Source: Bacteroidota bacterium
Lineage (GTDB): Bacteria; Bacteroidota; Bacteroidia; Chitinophagales; Chitinophagaceae
Direction: 5' to 3'
NCBI GenBank assembly: GCA_023427575.1
Contig: JAEZAY010000311.1
Coordinates: 1 to 5,885 of the forward strand
DNA: 5,885 bases
Part shown: piece after piece, positions 1 through 5,865 of the stretch
Numbering within the stretch: the stretch's first letter is position 1
Layout of the letters: the number at the start of each line of letters is the position of its first letter
Program-made: the position numbers and the translations under genes
The notes under the pieces: model-generated
What the model was told of the DNA's origin: nothing
The model's input: the letters and a program-made list of their open reading frames with translations, nothing else
The model's database searches: none

Positions 1-63
1 AATTTTCTTAACCGATTTTATCCGAGGCCCAGCGAAGAACTTACCCGGACATTACTGATGTCG

Positions 64-83
64 AAATGTGCAAATGTGCAAAT
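64..83. repeat. Short tandem repeat (AAATGTGC)x2.5
   Basis: AAATGTGC occurs at 64-71 and 72-79, followed by AAAT at 80-83. From memory, similar strings of 'gcaaatgtgcaaat' occur in intergenic DNA of many Bacteroidota genomes, so this may be a fragment of such a dispersed repeat. No function can be read from it. Confidence 0.7.
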
Positions 84-187
84 TCTAAACGGACGGCGTG
101 GAGATAGTCAAAACAATTGCTTACCAGGGCGCCGTGAAATGATCTTTAGCCCGTAAGGAGAATCCCGACTCGAAAATTATTCTTTCC

Positions 188-202
188 CTGTGACTTGTTT
201 TT
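188..202 (+). repeat. Left copy of a 15-bp inverted repeat bracketing the cassette
   Basis: CTGTGACTTGTTTTT here is the exact reverse complement of 5851-5865. The match continues imperfectly outward (18 of 19 bases). Both copies read inward, toward the genes. There is no transposase in the window. Possible meanings are a dispersed intergenic element, a shared regulatory site, or remnants of a mobile-unit end. Confidence 0.55.
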
Positions 203-223
203 CCTTTTTATTTTATCCCCTTT

Positions 224-248
224 CTGATTCTAAGATTCTGAGAATCAG
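224..248. promoter_or_regulatory. Inverted repeat CTGATTCT-N9-AGAATCAG, candidate operator of the imu operon
   Basis: The arms at 224-231 and 241-248 are perfect 8-bp reverse complements with a 9-bp spacer. The spacer holds a second GATTCT (234-239), so GATTCT (234-239), G and AGAATC (241-246) also make a perfect 13-bp palindrome. The 25-bp overall size is typical for a dimeric repressor site. It lies about 100 bp before imuA, the only gene downstream. imu cassettes elsewhere are usually controlled by LexA or a LexA-like repressor, so an SOS-type operator is the natural guess. That is inference: the site is not a known LexA consensus that I recognise. Confidence 0.4.
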
Positions 249-261
249 CCTTTCATTTTTA

Positions 262-276
262 TTCCGGCTAATAAAA
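262..276 (+). repeat. Left copy of imperfect direct repeat TTCCGGCTAA(A)TAAAA
   Basis: TTCCGGCTAATAAAA is matched by TTCCGGCTAAATAAAA at 5839-5854 in the same orientation, with one inserted A. The first ten bases are identical; the rest is AT-rich and could match by chance. The right copy abuts the right inverted repeat, whereas the left copy lies about 60 bp inside the left one. Confidence 0.35.
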
Positions 277-284
277 TTACCTGG

Positions 285-308
285 CTGATGAAAATCAGAT
301 CCAATCAG
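285..308. promoter_or_regulatory. Second CTGAT/ATCAG cluster (14-bp inverted repeat plus phased direct repeat)
   Basis: CTGAT (285-289) and ATCAG (294-298) form an inverted repeat with spacer GAAA. ATCAG recurs at 304-308, exactly 10 bp (one helical turn) after the previous copy. The pentamer is the outer part of the arms in the 224-248 repeat, and a further CTGAT sits at 343-347, just before the imuA ATG. The position fits a promoter-proximal operator, but a small hairpin or chance cannot be excluded. Confidence 0.3.
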
Positions 309-349
309 TTTCCTAAATGCTAAAATATTTAGTAATTTTACCCTGATTT

Positions 350-1072
350 ATGAATGCGCCGGATCCCCATATTTTGAATGCCTTGCGGAAAGAAATTCTT
401 TTAATGCAGGGATATAAACCCGGGAATTCGCAAGCAAACCTGGGCGGATTGGAGGCCATAGCAGATGTTTTTCCCAATGGCAGTTTTCCGCTGGGAGCCA
501 TACATGAGTTTTTTTGTTTTAGCAAAGAGGATGGGGCTGCCAGTTATGGTTTTATTGCCGGAATCGTTTCTACACTTATGGAAACAGGAGCTCCGGTGGT
601 TTGGATTTCTTCAGGTACTTTAATTTATCCACCTGCTTTAAAATCCTTTCAAATTGATCCGGATAAAATTCTTTTTATAAAACCCCCCAAACCAAAAGAC
701 TTGTTTTGGGTATTGGAAGAAACCTTAAAGAATGAAAATCTACCTGCCGTTATATGTGATTTGAATGAATTGAGCTTTACTGAAAGCAGGCGTTTACAAT
801 TAGCTGTAGAGCATTCAAAAAACACCGGATTTTTAATAAGGCAAAAGCCCAAGAATCTGGCTACTGCCTGTCTGGCAAGATGGAAAATCAAATCGGCTGA
901 ATCTCTGAATGAGGGAGTTCCGGGTTTGGGTTACCCGCAATGGGATGTTGAGCTTTTAAAGATCCGCAATGGAAAGCCCGGAAAATGGAAGATTAGCTGG
1001 CAGCAGGGGCGGTTCCAGATTCCAAAACAACCATTAATACATATTCTGGAAAAGGAAAGAAAAGCAGGGTGA
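350..1072 (+). CDS. imuA: ImuA: RecA-like accessory protein of the ImuA-ImuB-DnaE2 mutasome
   Basis: This 240-residue protein is the first gene of the cassette. Characterised relatives support DnaE2/ImuB-dependent translesion synthesis and induced mutagenesis in the cytoplasm, probably by contact with ImuB and RecA; the exact biochemical role is unsettled. The N-terminus (ILNALRKEILLMQG, about residues 8-21) is typical of Bacteroidota ImuA. A RecA-fold core follows: FPLGAIHEFF (46-55) sits where RecA-type ATPases begin the P-loop, but the next stretch (CFSKEDGAASYG) has no GxxxxGK[ST], so ATP binding is doubtful. PAVICDLNEL (132-141) is the Walker-B-like strand. The C-terminus has the family's W-x-V-x-LL-K-x-R-x-G-x-x-G-x-W pattern. 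Length fits the family. The start is the first ATG after an in-frame TGA at 344-346, so it cannot extend upstream; no clear Shine-Dalgarno sequence precedes it. Its stop overlaps the imuB start by 4 bp. Identity rests on family resemblance plus neighbours; confidence is high. Confidence 0.9.
   Translation: MNAPDPHILNALRKEILLMQGYKPGNSQANLGGLEAIADVFPNGSFPLGAIHEFFCFSKEDGAASYGFIAGIVSTLMETGAPVVWISSGTLIYPPALKSFQIDPDKILFIKPPKPKDLFWVLEETLKNENLPAVICDLNELSFTESRRLQLAVEHSKNTGFLIRQKPKNLATACLARWKIKSAESLNEGVPGLGYPQWDVELLKIRNGKPGKWKISWQQGRFQIPKQPLIHILEKERKAG
1052..1059 (+). promoter_or_regulatory. Probable ribosome binding site for imuB (AAGGAAAG)
   Basis: The purine run AAGGAAAG lies inside the end of imuA, 9 bases before the GTG start of imuB at 1069. 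It supports the GTG start, which is needed to give the family's MKRIVSIWLPNLATDW N-terminus. Because the imuA stop (TGA 1070-1072) overlaps this start as GTGA, re-initiation by terminating ribosomes is also likely. Neither imuA nor dnaE2 has so clear a site. Confidence 0.45.
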
Positions 1073-2565
1073 AAAGAATCGTGTCGATATGGTTACCTAA
1101 TCTGGCTACAGACTGGATGGAAATCAGGAAGCCGGAATTGAAAAAAAAAGCCTTTGTACTGGTCAGGCCTTATCATGGTCGGATGTTAATACTGCATTCC
1201 AGTCCGGTGGCCATAAATAAAGGCATTCGGAAAGGAATGGTACTGGCCGATGCAAAAGCGATCCTGCCAACGCTTTTGCATTTTGATGAAAGGCCGGAAC
1301 TTATTTCCGGGCTGCTTAAAAAAATAACTGAATGGTGTATCCGCTTTACTCCTTCCGCTTCGGTAGATGAACCCGATGGAGTAATTCTTGATGCCAGCGG
1401 ATGTACTCACTTATGGGGTGGAGATGAGCCATATATTACGGAGATCAGTAAACGATTCAAAGCGAAAGGATACAAAAGCAGGATTGCAATTGCCGGAACC
1501 ATCGGGGCAGCCTGGGCTAATGCCCGGTATTCCGGTCAAAATCTAATCACTGTTCAGAATGATTTGAATTCCATTTTAGCATTACCACCGGAATCACTGC
1601 GTATTGAAGAAAAGACAACTGTCCGCTTACATAAACTGGGTTTACACCAGATTCAGCATTTGATCCAGATGCCCGGCTCTTCTCTTAGGAGACGGTTTGG
1701 AGATCTGATTGTACAGCGTTTAAATCAGGCATTGGGAACGGAACCGGAATGGGTGAACAATCTTACACCCATCGATCCTTATCAGGAGCGGCTCCCATGC
1801 CTGGAACCAATTCTTACCCGAAATGGGATTGAGATTGCCTTAAAACGTTTGTTGGAAAATTTATGCAGGCGTTTAAAGAAAGAAGGCAAAGGGATTCGAA
1901 AGGCGGAATTGAAAGCCTATCGCATCGATCATAAAATTTCATCGGTTCAGATTTCCTTAGGCAATGCGTCAAATAATATCAATCATTTATTGAAACTGTT
2001 TGAAATGAAACTCGACAGCATGGAGCCGGGTCCGGGTTATGAACTATTTGTACTGGAATCTTCCAATCCTGAAGAAGTGTTTTCCATACAGGAGGAATTC
2101 TGGAAAAATTCCACCGGGTTCCAGCAAACGCAGCTCACTGAATTAATCGACCGCATCAGTATAAAATTGGGCCCGGAATCAATACACCGGTATTTGCCGG
2201 CTGAACATTACTGGCCCGAACGATCATTTAAAAAAGCAAATACATTGATGGAAGAAGCTTCCACCCGATGGTTCGCGGATAAACCCCGACCTGTTGAATT
2301 ATTACCGGTGCCCGAACGGATTTTGGTAACCGCCCCGATTCCCGATTATCCGCCCATGCATTTCAGGTATAAAGGAGTTTTGCATAAAGTGGTAAAAGCA
2401 GATGGCCCGGAAAGAATTGAACAGGAATGGTGGATAAACGAAGGAGAACACCGCGATTATTATGCCGTTGAAGTGGAATCCGGAAACCGGTACTGGATTT
2501 TCCGTTCCGGGCATTATGATGAAGAAAAAAAACCAGGCTGGTTCCTGCATGGATTCTTTGCTTAA
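1069..2565 (+). CDS. imuB: ImuB: inactive Y-family polymerase homologue, mutasome scaffold
   Basis: This 498-residue protein is the DinB/UmuC-like scaffold that, in studied systems, links DnaE2, ImuA and the beta clamp without polymerising DNA itself. The start is GTG; the resulting N-terminus, MKRIVSIWLPNLATDW, is the ImuB signature and stands where active Y-family enzymes have the DxDxFF metal motif, so the first catalytic aspartates are missing. Residues 98-118 (SVDE, then PDGVILD and GCTHLWGG) form the palm region and unusually keep a D100-E101 pair. A helix-hairpin-helix-like region spans about 185-230 (KLGLHQIQHLIQMPG, RRRFG, LNQALG). The little finger runs about 235-335. QEEFW (341-345) lies in the post-finger linker and may bind the clamp. 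The ImuB-specific C-terminal domain follows: DRISIKLGPE from 361, RPVELLP near 407, GPERIEQEWW (446-455), RDYY (462-465) and the closing WFLHGFFA. It overlaps imuA by 4 bp, implying translational coupling. Complete, with no frameshift. Confidence 0.95.
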   Translation: MKRIVSIWLPNLATDWMEIRKPELKKKAFVLVRPYHGRMLILHSSPVAINKGIRKGMVLADAKAILPTLLHFDERPELISGLLKKITEWCIRFTPSASVDEPDGVILDASGCTHLWGGDEPYITEISKRFKAKGYKSRIAIAGTIGAAWANARYSGQNLITVQNDLNSILALPPESLRIEEKTTVRLHKLGLHQIQHLIQMPGSSLRRRFGDLIVQRLNQALGTEPEWVNNLTPIDPYQERLPCLEPILTRNGIEIALKRLLENLCRRLKKEGKGIRKAELKAYRIDHKISSVQISLGNASNNINHLLKLFEMKLDSMEPGPGYELFVLESSNPEEVFSIQEEFWKNSTGFQQTQLTELIDRISIKLGPESIHRYLPAEHYWPERSFKKANTLMEEASTRWFADKPRPVELLPVPERILVTAPIPDYPPMHFRYKGVLHKVVKADGPERIEQEWWINEGEHRDYYAVEVESGNRYWIFRSGHYDEEKKPGWFLHGFFA

Positions 2566-2566
2566 A

Positions 2567-5500
2567 ATGAAGCCGATGAAATATTCAGAACTGCAGGTAA
2601 CCACCAATTTTTCATTTCTTCAGGGGGCATTTCATCCTCATGAAATAGTAGAGCAGGCGGCTGTATTGGGCTACAGGGAAATTGGCATTACCGATCATAA
2701 TACGCTTGCTGGAATTGTAAGAGCTCATGCTGCTGCAAAAAAAGCCGGAATCAGAATAGTGGTTGGATGCAGACTGAATCTTCAGGATGGAAACAGCCTG
2801 CTGGCCTACCCAACTAACATAAACGGGTATTCGAAGCTTTCTAATTTGTTAACTCTTGGAAACCGGAGAGCGGAAAAAGGGCAATGCATATTGTATAAAA
2901 AGGATGTTTTTGAAATTTCCGGTGAAATAAAATTTGTACTGATACCTCCCACCATCTTATCAGATAATTTTCAGTTTGAAAATTCCTTTATTAAAAACCT
3001 GGAAGAATATAAAAAATACTTTGGCGGCGATCTTTACCTTGCTATTACGAAAAGATACCAGGGCGATGACAATAAGCAAATATTTCAGTTAATGGAATTA
3101 TCCAAACAATTTGGTATCCCGCTCCTGGCTACCAATGATGTTTTTTATCACCATCCCGAAAGAAGAAAATTGCAGGATCTTCTGACCTGTATCCGTCAAA
3201 AATGCACCATTTACAATGCCGGGTATAAGCTTTATCCGAATGCGGAGCGTTATATAAAGAATGAATCGGAAATGATCCGTTTGTTCAGGGCTTATCCCGA
3301 GGCCATCAGAGCCAGTTCAGAGATTGTGGAATCCTGTGCATTCAGTCTGGATGAACTTCGGTACGAATATCCTTTAGAAGTTATATCAGAAGGTAGAACG
3401 CCGATGGAAGAAATTACCATCTTAACCTGGAGCGGGGCGGAAGAAATTTTCGGGAATCCGGTACCGGAAAAGATCCAGAATAATATCCGGCACGAATTAT
3501 CATTCATTGAAAAAATGAATTATGCTTCCTATTTTTTAACGGTATATGAAATCGTAAGAGAAGGCCGGAGAAGAAATATACTTTGCCAGGGGCGGGGATC
3601 GGCTGCCAATTCAACCGTTTGTTTTTGTTTGGGAATAACATCGGTGAATCCCGAAAAATTTGATCTTCTTTTTGAACGTTTTATTTCAGCGGAACGGAAT
3701 GAGCCCCCCGATATCGATGTGGATTTTGAGCATGAGCGTCGTGAAGAGATAATGCAATACATATTTGAAAAATATGGACGCGACAGAGCCGCTATTGTAG
3801 CCACGGTAACCCAGCAGCATGTAAAAGGTGCATTAAAAGATATAGGAAAAGCAATGGGGCTTTCAATAGATACCATTGAAGGATTGAGCTCAAATGTATG
3901 GGGATACGAGGATGATTGGTTTGATCGCAATGCAGTGAATGCTCAGGGCCTGGATGCCAGAGACGATCATCTTAAAAAAGTGCTGGACCTTACTAAGCAG
4001 TATATTGGGTTTCCCCGCCAATTAGGCCAGCACACGGGAGGTTTTGTGATCACAAAAGGAAAACTTTCTGATCTCTGTCCGATATTAAATGCAAGAATGG
4101 AAAACAGAACCTGCATTGAATGGAATAAGGACGATATCGATGCCCTTGGTTTTATGAAGATTGATGTGCTTGCCCTGGGAATGCTAACCTGTATTCGAAA
4201 AGCTTTTGATTTATGTAAAACACATTATGGATTGGATCTGACCCTGGCTAATATTCCACAGGATGATCCAAAGGTGTATGAAAATATTTCTCATGCCGAT
4301 ACCATTGGATTGTTCCAGATTGAAAGCCGGGCCCAGCAGGCCATGCTGCCCCGATTAAAACCCCGGAACTTTTATGACCTGGTGATAGAGGTAGCGATTG
4401 TTCGGCCTGGGCCTATTCAGGGCGATATGGTTCACCCGTATTTAAGAAGAAGAAATGGCGAAGAACCGGTAGAATATCCTTCCAAAGAACTCGAAGATAT
4501 TTTAGGGCGAACTTTGGGTGTTCCGCTCTTCCAGGAACAGGCGATGAAGATCGCCATTGTAGCGGCCGGTTTTACCCCGGCGGAAGCAGATGCGCTTCGA
4601 AGAAGCATGGCCACATTCAAGATAACCGGCATGGTTACTCAGTTTGAAAAAAAGCTGATTGAGGGTATGCTGAAAAACGGTTACAGTGAAGAATATGCGA
4701 AAAAAGTGTTTCGCCAGTTGGAAGGTTTTGGCTCCTATGGTTTTCCGGAAAGCCATGCGGCTTCTTTTGCCTCGCTGGTTTATGTATCGGCATGGATTAA
4801 AACCCATTACCCGGATGTATTTGCCTGTGCCTTGCTAAACAGCATGCCCATGGGTTTTTATCAGCCGGCGCAGATAATTATGGATGCCCGCAATCATGGA
4901 GTGGGAGTTAAGCCGATCGATGTTAATTTTTCTTATTGGGATAATACTCTTGAAAAAGAAGAAAGCGGGTCATATGCCATTCGATTGGGGTTCCGGCAGT
5001 TAAAATCGATCCGGCAGGAAGATATGCGGATCTTAACAGAAAACCGCCAAAAGCCTTTTGCTGGAATTCATGAACTTCGAAATATCGGAATGAATGATTC
5101 GGCGCTCGAAATTTTAGCCGAAGGCGATTGCTTTCGCTCCCTGGGCCTCGACCGAAGGGAAGCAATATGGAAATTGTCGGCAAAAGACAATCCCTTATTT
5201 CTTTTTAAAGGCCATTTATCACCGGAAGAAAAATCAGAGCAGATTCAATTGCCTTTGATGACGGAAGCTGAGCAGGTTTTTCAGGATTATGCCAGCACCA
5301 GTTTCTCAGTAAAGGCACATCCTGTGAGTTTTGTAAGACATAAGCTTGCCAGGCTCCGGGTAACTCCCAACGGGGAATTAATTAAGGGTCAAAATGGAGA
5401 TCATATAAAAGTGGCTGGTTTGATTTTGATCCGGCAAAGACCCGGTACCGCAAAAGGGGTTTGTTTTATGACCATTGAAGATGAAACTGGTTGGGCAAAT

Positions 5501-5647
5501 GCGGTCATTTTTTCAAATCTTTTCGACAAACAACGCAAGGAAATTATGCAATCCAGCCTAATAATGCTGGAAGGGAAATTGCAAAAAGAAGGCGAGGTTA
5601 TTCATGTAATTGTTAGCCGGTGTTATGATATCTCCAAATTGCTTTGA
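2567..5647 (+). CDS. dnaE2: DnaE2 (ImuC): error-prone C-family DNA polymerase III alpha subunit
   Basis: The 1026-residue product is a DnaE2-type alpha subunit that extends past damaged template bases and causes induced mutation. Order: PHP domain (about 1-270, with T42-D43-H44 and, later, the hallmark NDVFYHHPERRKLQDLLTCI), polymerase palm, fingers, helix-hairpin-helix, OB fold. Palm motifs are intact: QGRGSAANS (341-349); PDIDVDF with D382 and D384 matching E. coli DnaE D401/D403; KIDVLALG with D533 matching D555. Other signatures are RQLGQHTGGF (around H489), IGLFQIESRAQQAML (from 580), VRPGPIQGD (612-620), FQEQAMKIA (655-663) and GFPESHAASFAS (725-736). LGFRQLKSI (807-815) begins the HhH region; the OB fold occupies about 947-1026. 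There is no tau-binding extension as in replicative DnaE; the length is normal for DnaE2. Start choice: ATG 2567, one base after the imuB stop; ATG 2576 (MKYSELQV) is equally plausible. Opening the frame back to 2462 would only read imuB's other frame. Last gene of the operon. Confidence 0.96.
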   Translation: MKPMKYSELQVTTNFSFLQGAFHPHEIVEQAAVLGYREIGITDHNTLAGIVRAHAAAKKAGIRIVVGCRLNLQDGNSLLAYPTNINGYSKLSNLLTLGNRRAEKGQCILYKKDVFEISGEIKFVLIPPTILSDNFQFENSFIKNLEEYKKYFGGDLYLAITKRYQGDDNKQIFQLMELSKQFGIPLLATNDVFYHHPERRKLQDLLTCIRQKCTIYNAGYKLYPNAERYIKNESEMIRLFRAYPEAIRASSEIVESCAFSLDELRYEYPLEVISEGRTPMEEITILTWSGAEEIFGNPVPEKIQNNIRHELSFIEKMNYASYFLTVYEIVREGRRRNILCQGRGSAANSTVCFCLGITSVNPEKFDLLFERFISAERNEPPDIDVDFEHERREEIMQYIFEKYGRDRAAIVATVTQQHVKGALKDIGKAMGLSIDTIEGLSSNVWGYEDDWFDRNAVNAQGLDARDDHLKKVLDLTKQYIGFPRQLGQHTGGFVITKGKLSDLCPILNARMENRTCIEWNKDDIDALGFMKIDVLALGMLTCIRKAFDLCKTHYGLDLTLANIPQDDPKVYENISHADTIGLFQIESRAQQAMLPRLKPRNFYDLVIEVAIVRPGPIQGDMVHPYLRRRNGEEPVEYPSKELEDILGRTLGVPLFQEQAMKIAIVAAGFTPAEADALRRSMATFKITGMVTQFEKKLIEGMLKNGYSEEYAKKVFRQLEGFGSYGFPESHAASFASLVYVSAWIKTHYPDVFACALLNSMPMGFYQPAQIIMDARNHGVGVKPIDVNFSYWDNTLEKEESGSYAIRLGFRQLKSIRQEDMRILTENRQKPFAGIHELRNIGMNDSALEILAEGDCFRSLGLDRREAIWKLSAKDNPLFLFKGHLSPEEKSEQIQLPLMTEAEQVFQDYASTSFSVKAHPVSFVRHKLARLRVTPNGELIKGQNGDHIKVAGLILIRQRPGTAKGVCFMTIEDETGWANAVIFSNLFDKQRKEIMQSSLIMLEGKLQKEGEVIHVIVSRCYDISKLL

Positions 5648-5750
5648 GCTATTTCCAATGGTAAAGTGTTGTAAGTCTCTTAAATTCATTGCTGTCCGCT
5701 TTATAATTTTCAATTTAATTGAACCCTGTATTAACAGTAAGTTACGAGCA

Positions 5751-5782
5751 GTCATTAAAAATGACCCCTTCCACTTTTTTTT
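5751..5782 (+). terminator. Weak hairpin followed by U-tract, possible terminator of imuA-imuB-dnaE2
   Basis: GTCATT (5751-5756) pairs with AATGAC (5760-5765) around an AAA loop. Nine bases later comes a run of eight T (5775-5782). The stem is short and AT-rich and the U-tract is not immediately adjacent, so this alone is a poor intrinsic terminator. It lies about 100 bp after the dnaE2 stop, where the operon should end. Confidence 0.35.
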
Positions 5783-5796
5783 AGAAAAAAAGTGGA
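5770..5796. terminator. Perfect 12-bp hairpin after dnaE2, probable bidirectional terminator
   Basis: TCCACTTTTTTT (5770-5781) pairs perfectly with AAAAAAAGTGGA (5785-5796) around a 3-base TAG loop. The base is GC-containing and the top is pure A:T, a shape often found between genes in AT-rich genomes. An A-rich run follows on the + strand, so it could also act on leftward transcripts from beyond 5885. It separates the operon from whatever lies to the right. Confidence 0.55.
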
Positions 5797-5838
5797 GCAA
5801 AAAAATCGGGCTCCGGAATAAATCCTAAAAATTGAAAC

Positions 5839-5854
5839 TTCCGGCTAAATAAAA
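5839..5854 (+). repeat. Right copy of imperfect direct repeat TTCCGGCTAA(A)TAAAA
   Basis: This is the same-orientation partner of 262-276, longer by one A. It runs into the A-tract of the inverted repeat that starts at 5851. Confidence 0.35.
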
Positions 5855-5865
5855 ACAAGTCACAG
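5851..5865 (-). repeat. Right copy of the 15-bp inverted repeat bracketing the cassette
   Basis: AAAAACAAGTCACAG is the reverse complement of 188-202. It lies about 200 bp past the dnaE2 stop and downstream of the terminator hairpins, near the window edge, so any longer repeat element on this side is cut off. Confidence 0.55.

Larger units (their letters stand above)
1..349. other. Upstream noncoding region
   Basis: No convincing gene is seen here. One + frame is open from base 1 to a TAA at 154-156, but its translation resembles no family I know and runs through the tandem repeat. From about 180 the DNA becomes pyrimidine-rich and AT-rich, then carries the CTGAT/ATCAG repeats up to the imuA start. 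The imu promoter must lie here, but I could not find a good Bacteroidota-type -33/-7 pair (TTTG and TAnnTTTG) or a sigma70-like pair. Confidence 0.6.

Noticed and set aside
1..156. Open + frame from the window edge to TAA at 154, possibly the end of an upstream gene
   Set aside because: Fifty-one codons with no recognisable motif, running through the AAATGTGC repeat. It could be a real gene end, but nothing supports it.
308..340. Promoter-like pair TTTC-N21-TAATTTTA before imuA
   Set aside because: The spacing suits a Bacteroidota promoter, but both elements miss the key G/consensus bases (TTTG and TAnnTTTG), and it would leave almost no 5' leader. Too weak to annotate.
485..550. A functional Walker A ATP-binding loop in ImuA
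   Set aside because: The expected region reads FPLGAIHEFF then CFSKEDGAASYG, with no GxxxxGK[ST]; ATP binding cannot be claimed from sequence.
1948..1962. QISLG (ImuB residues 294-298) as a clamp-binding motif
   Set aside because: It resembles QL[SD]LF but lies in what looks like a beta strand of the little finger, so it is probably buried; the last position is Gly, not Phe.
2462..2566. Extension of dnaE2 upstream to an ATG at 2462, overlapping imuB by about 100 bp
   Set aside because: The extra residues are the +2 frame of imuB's conserved C-terminus and match nothing in DnaE2, which in its family begins close to the MKYSELQVTTNFSF segment.
313..5183. Minus-strand open frames inside imuA, imuB and dnaE2
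   Set aside because: They are antisense shadows of strongly conserved coding sequence, with no homology-like features or plausible start signals.
5558..5828. Short open frames on both strands over the dnaE2 end and the downstream spacer
   Set aside because: They overlap dnaE2 or run through the 5770-5796 hairpin, have no family resemblance and no ribosome binding site; they are chance frames in AT-rich DNA.
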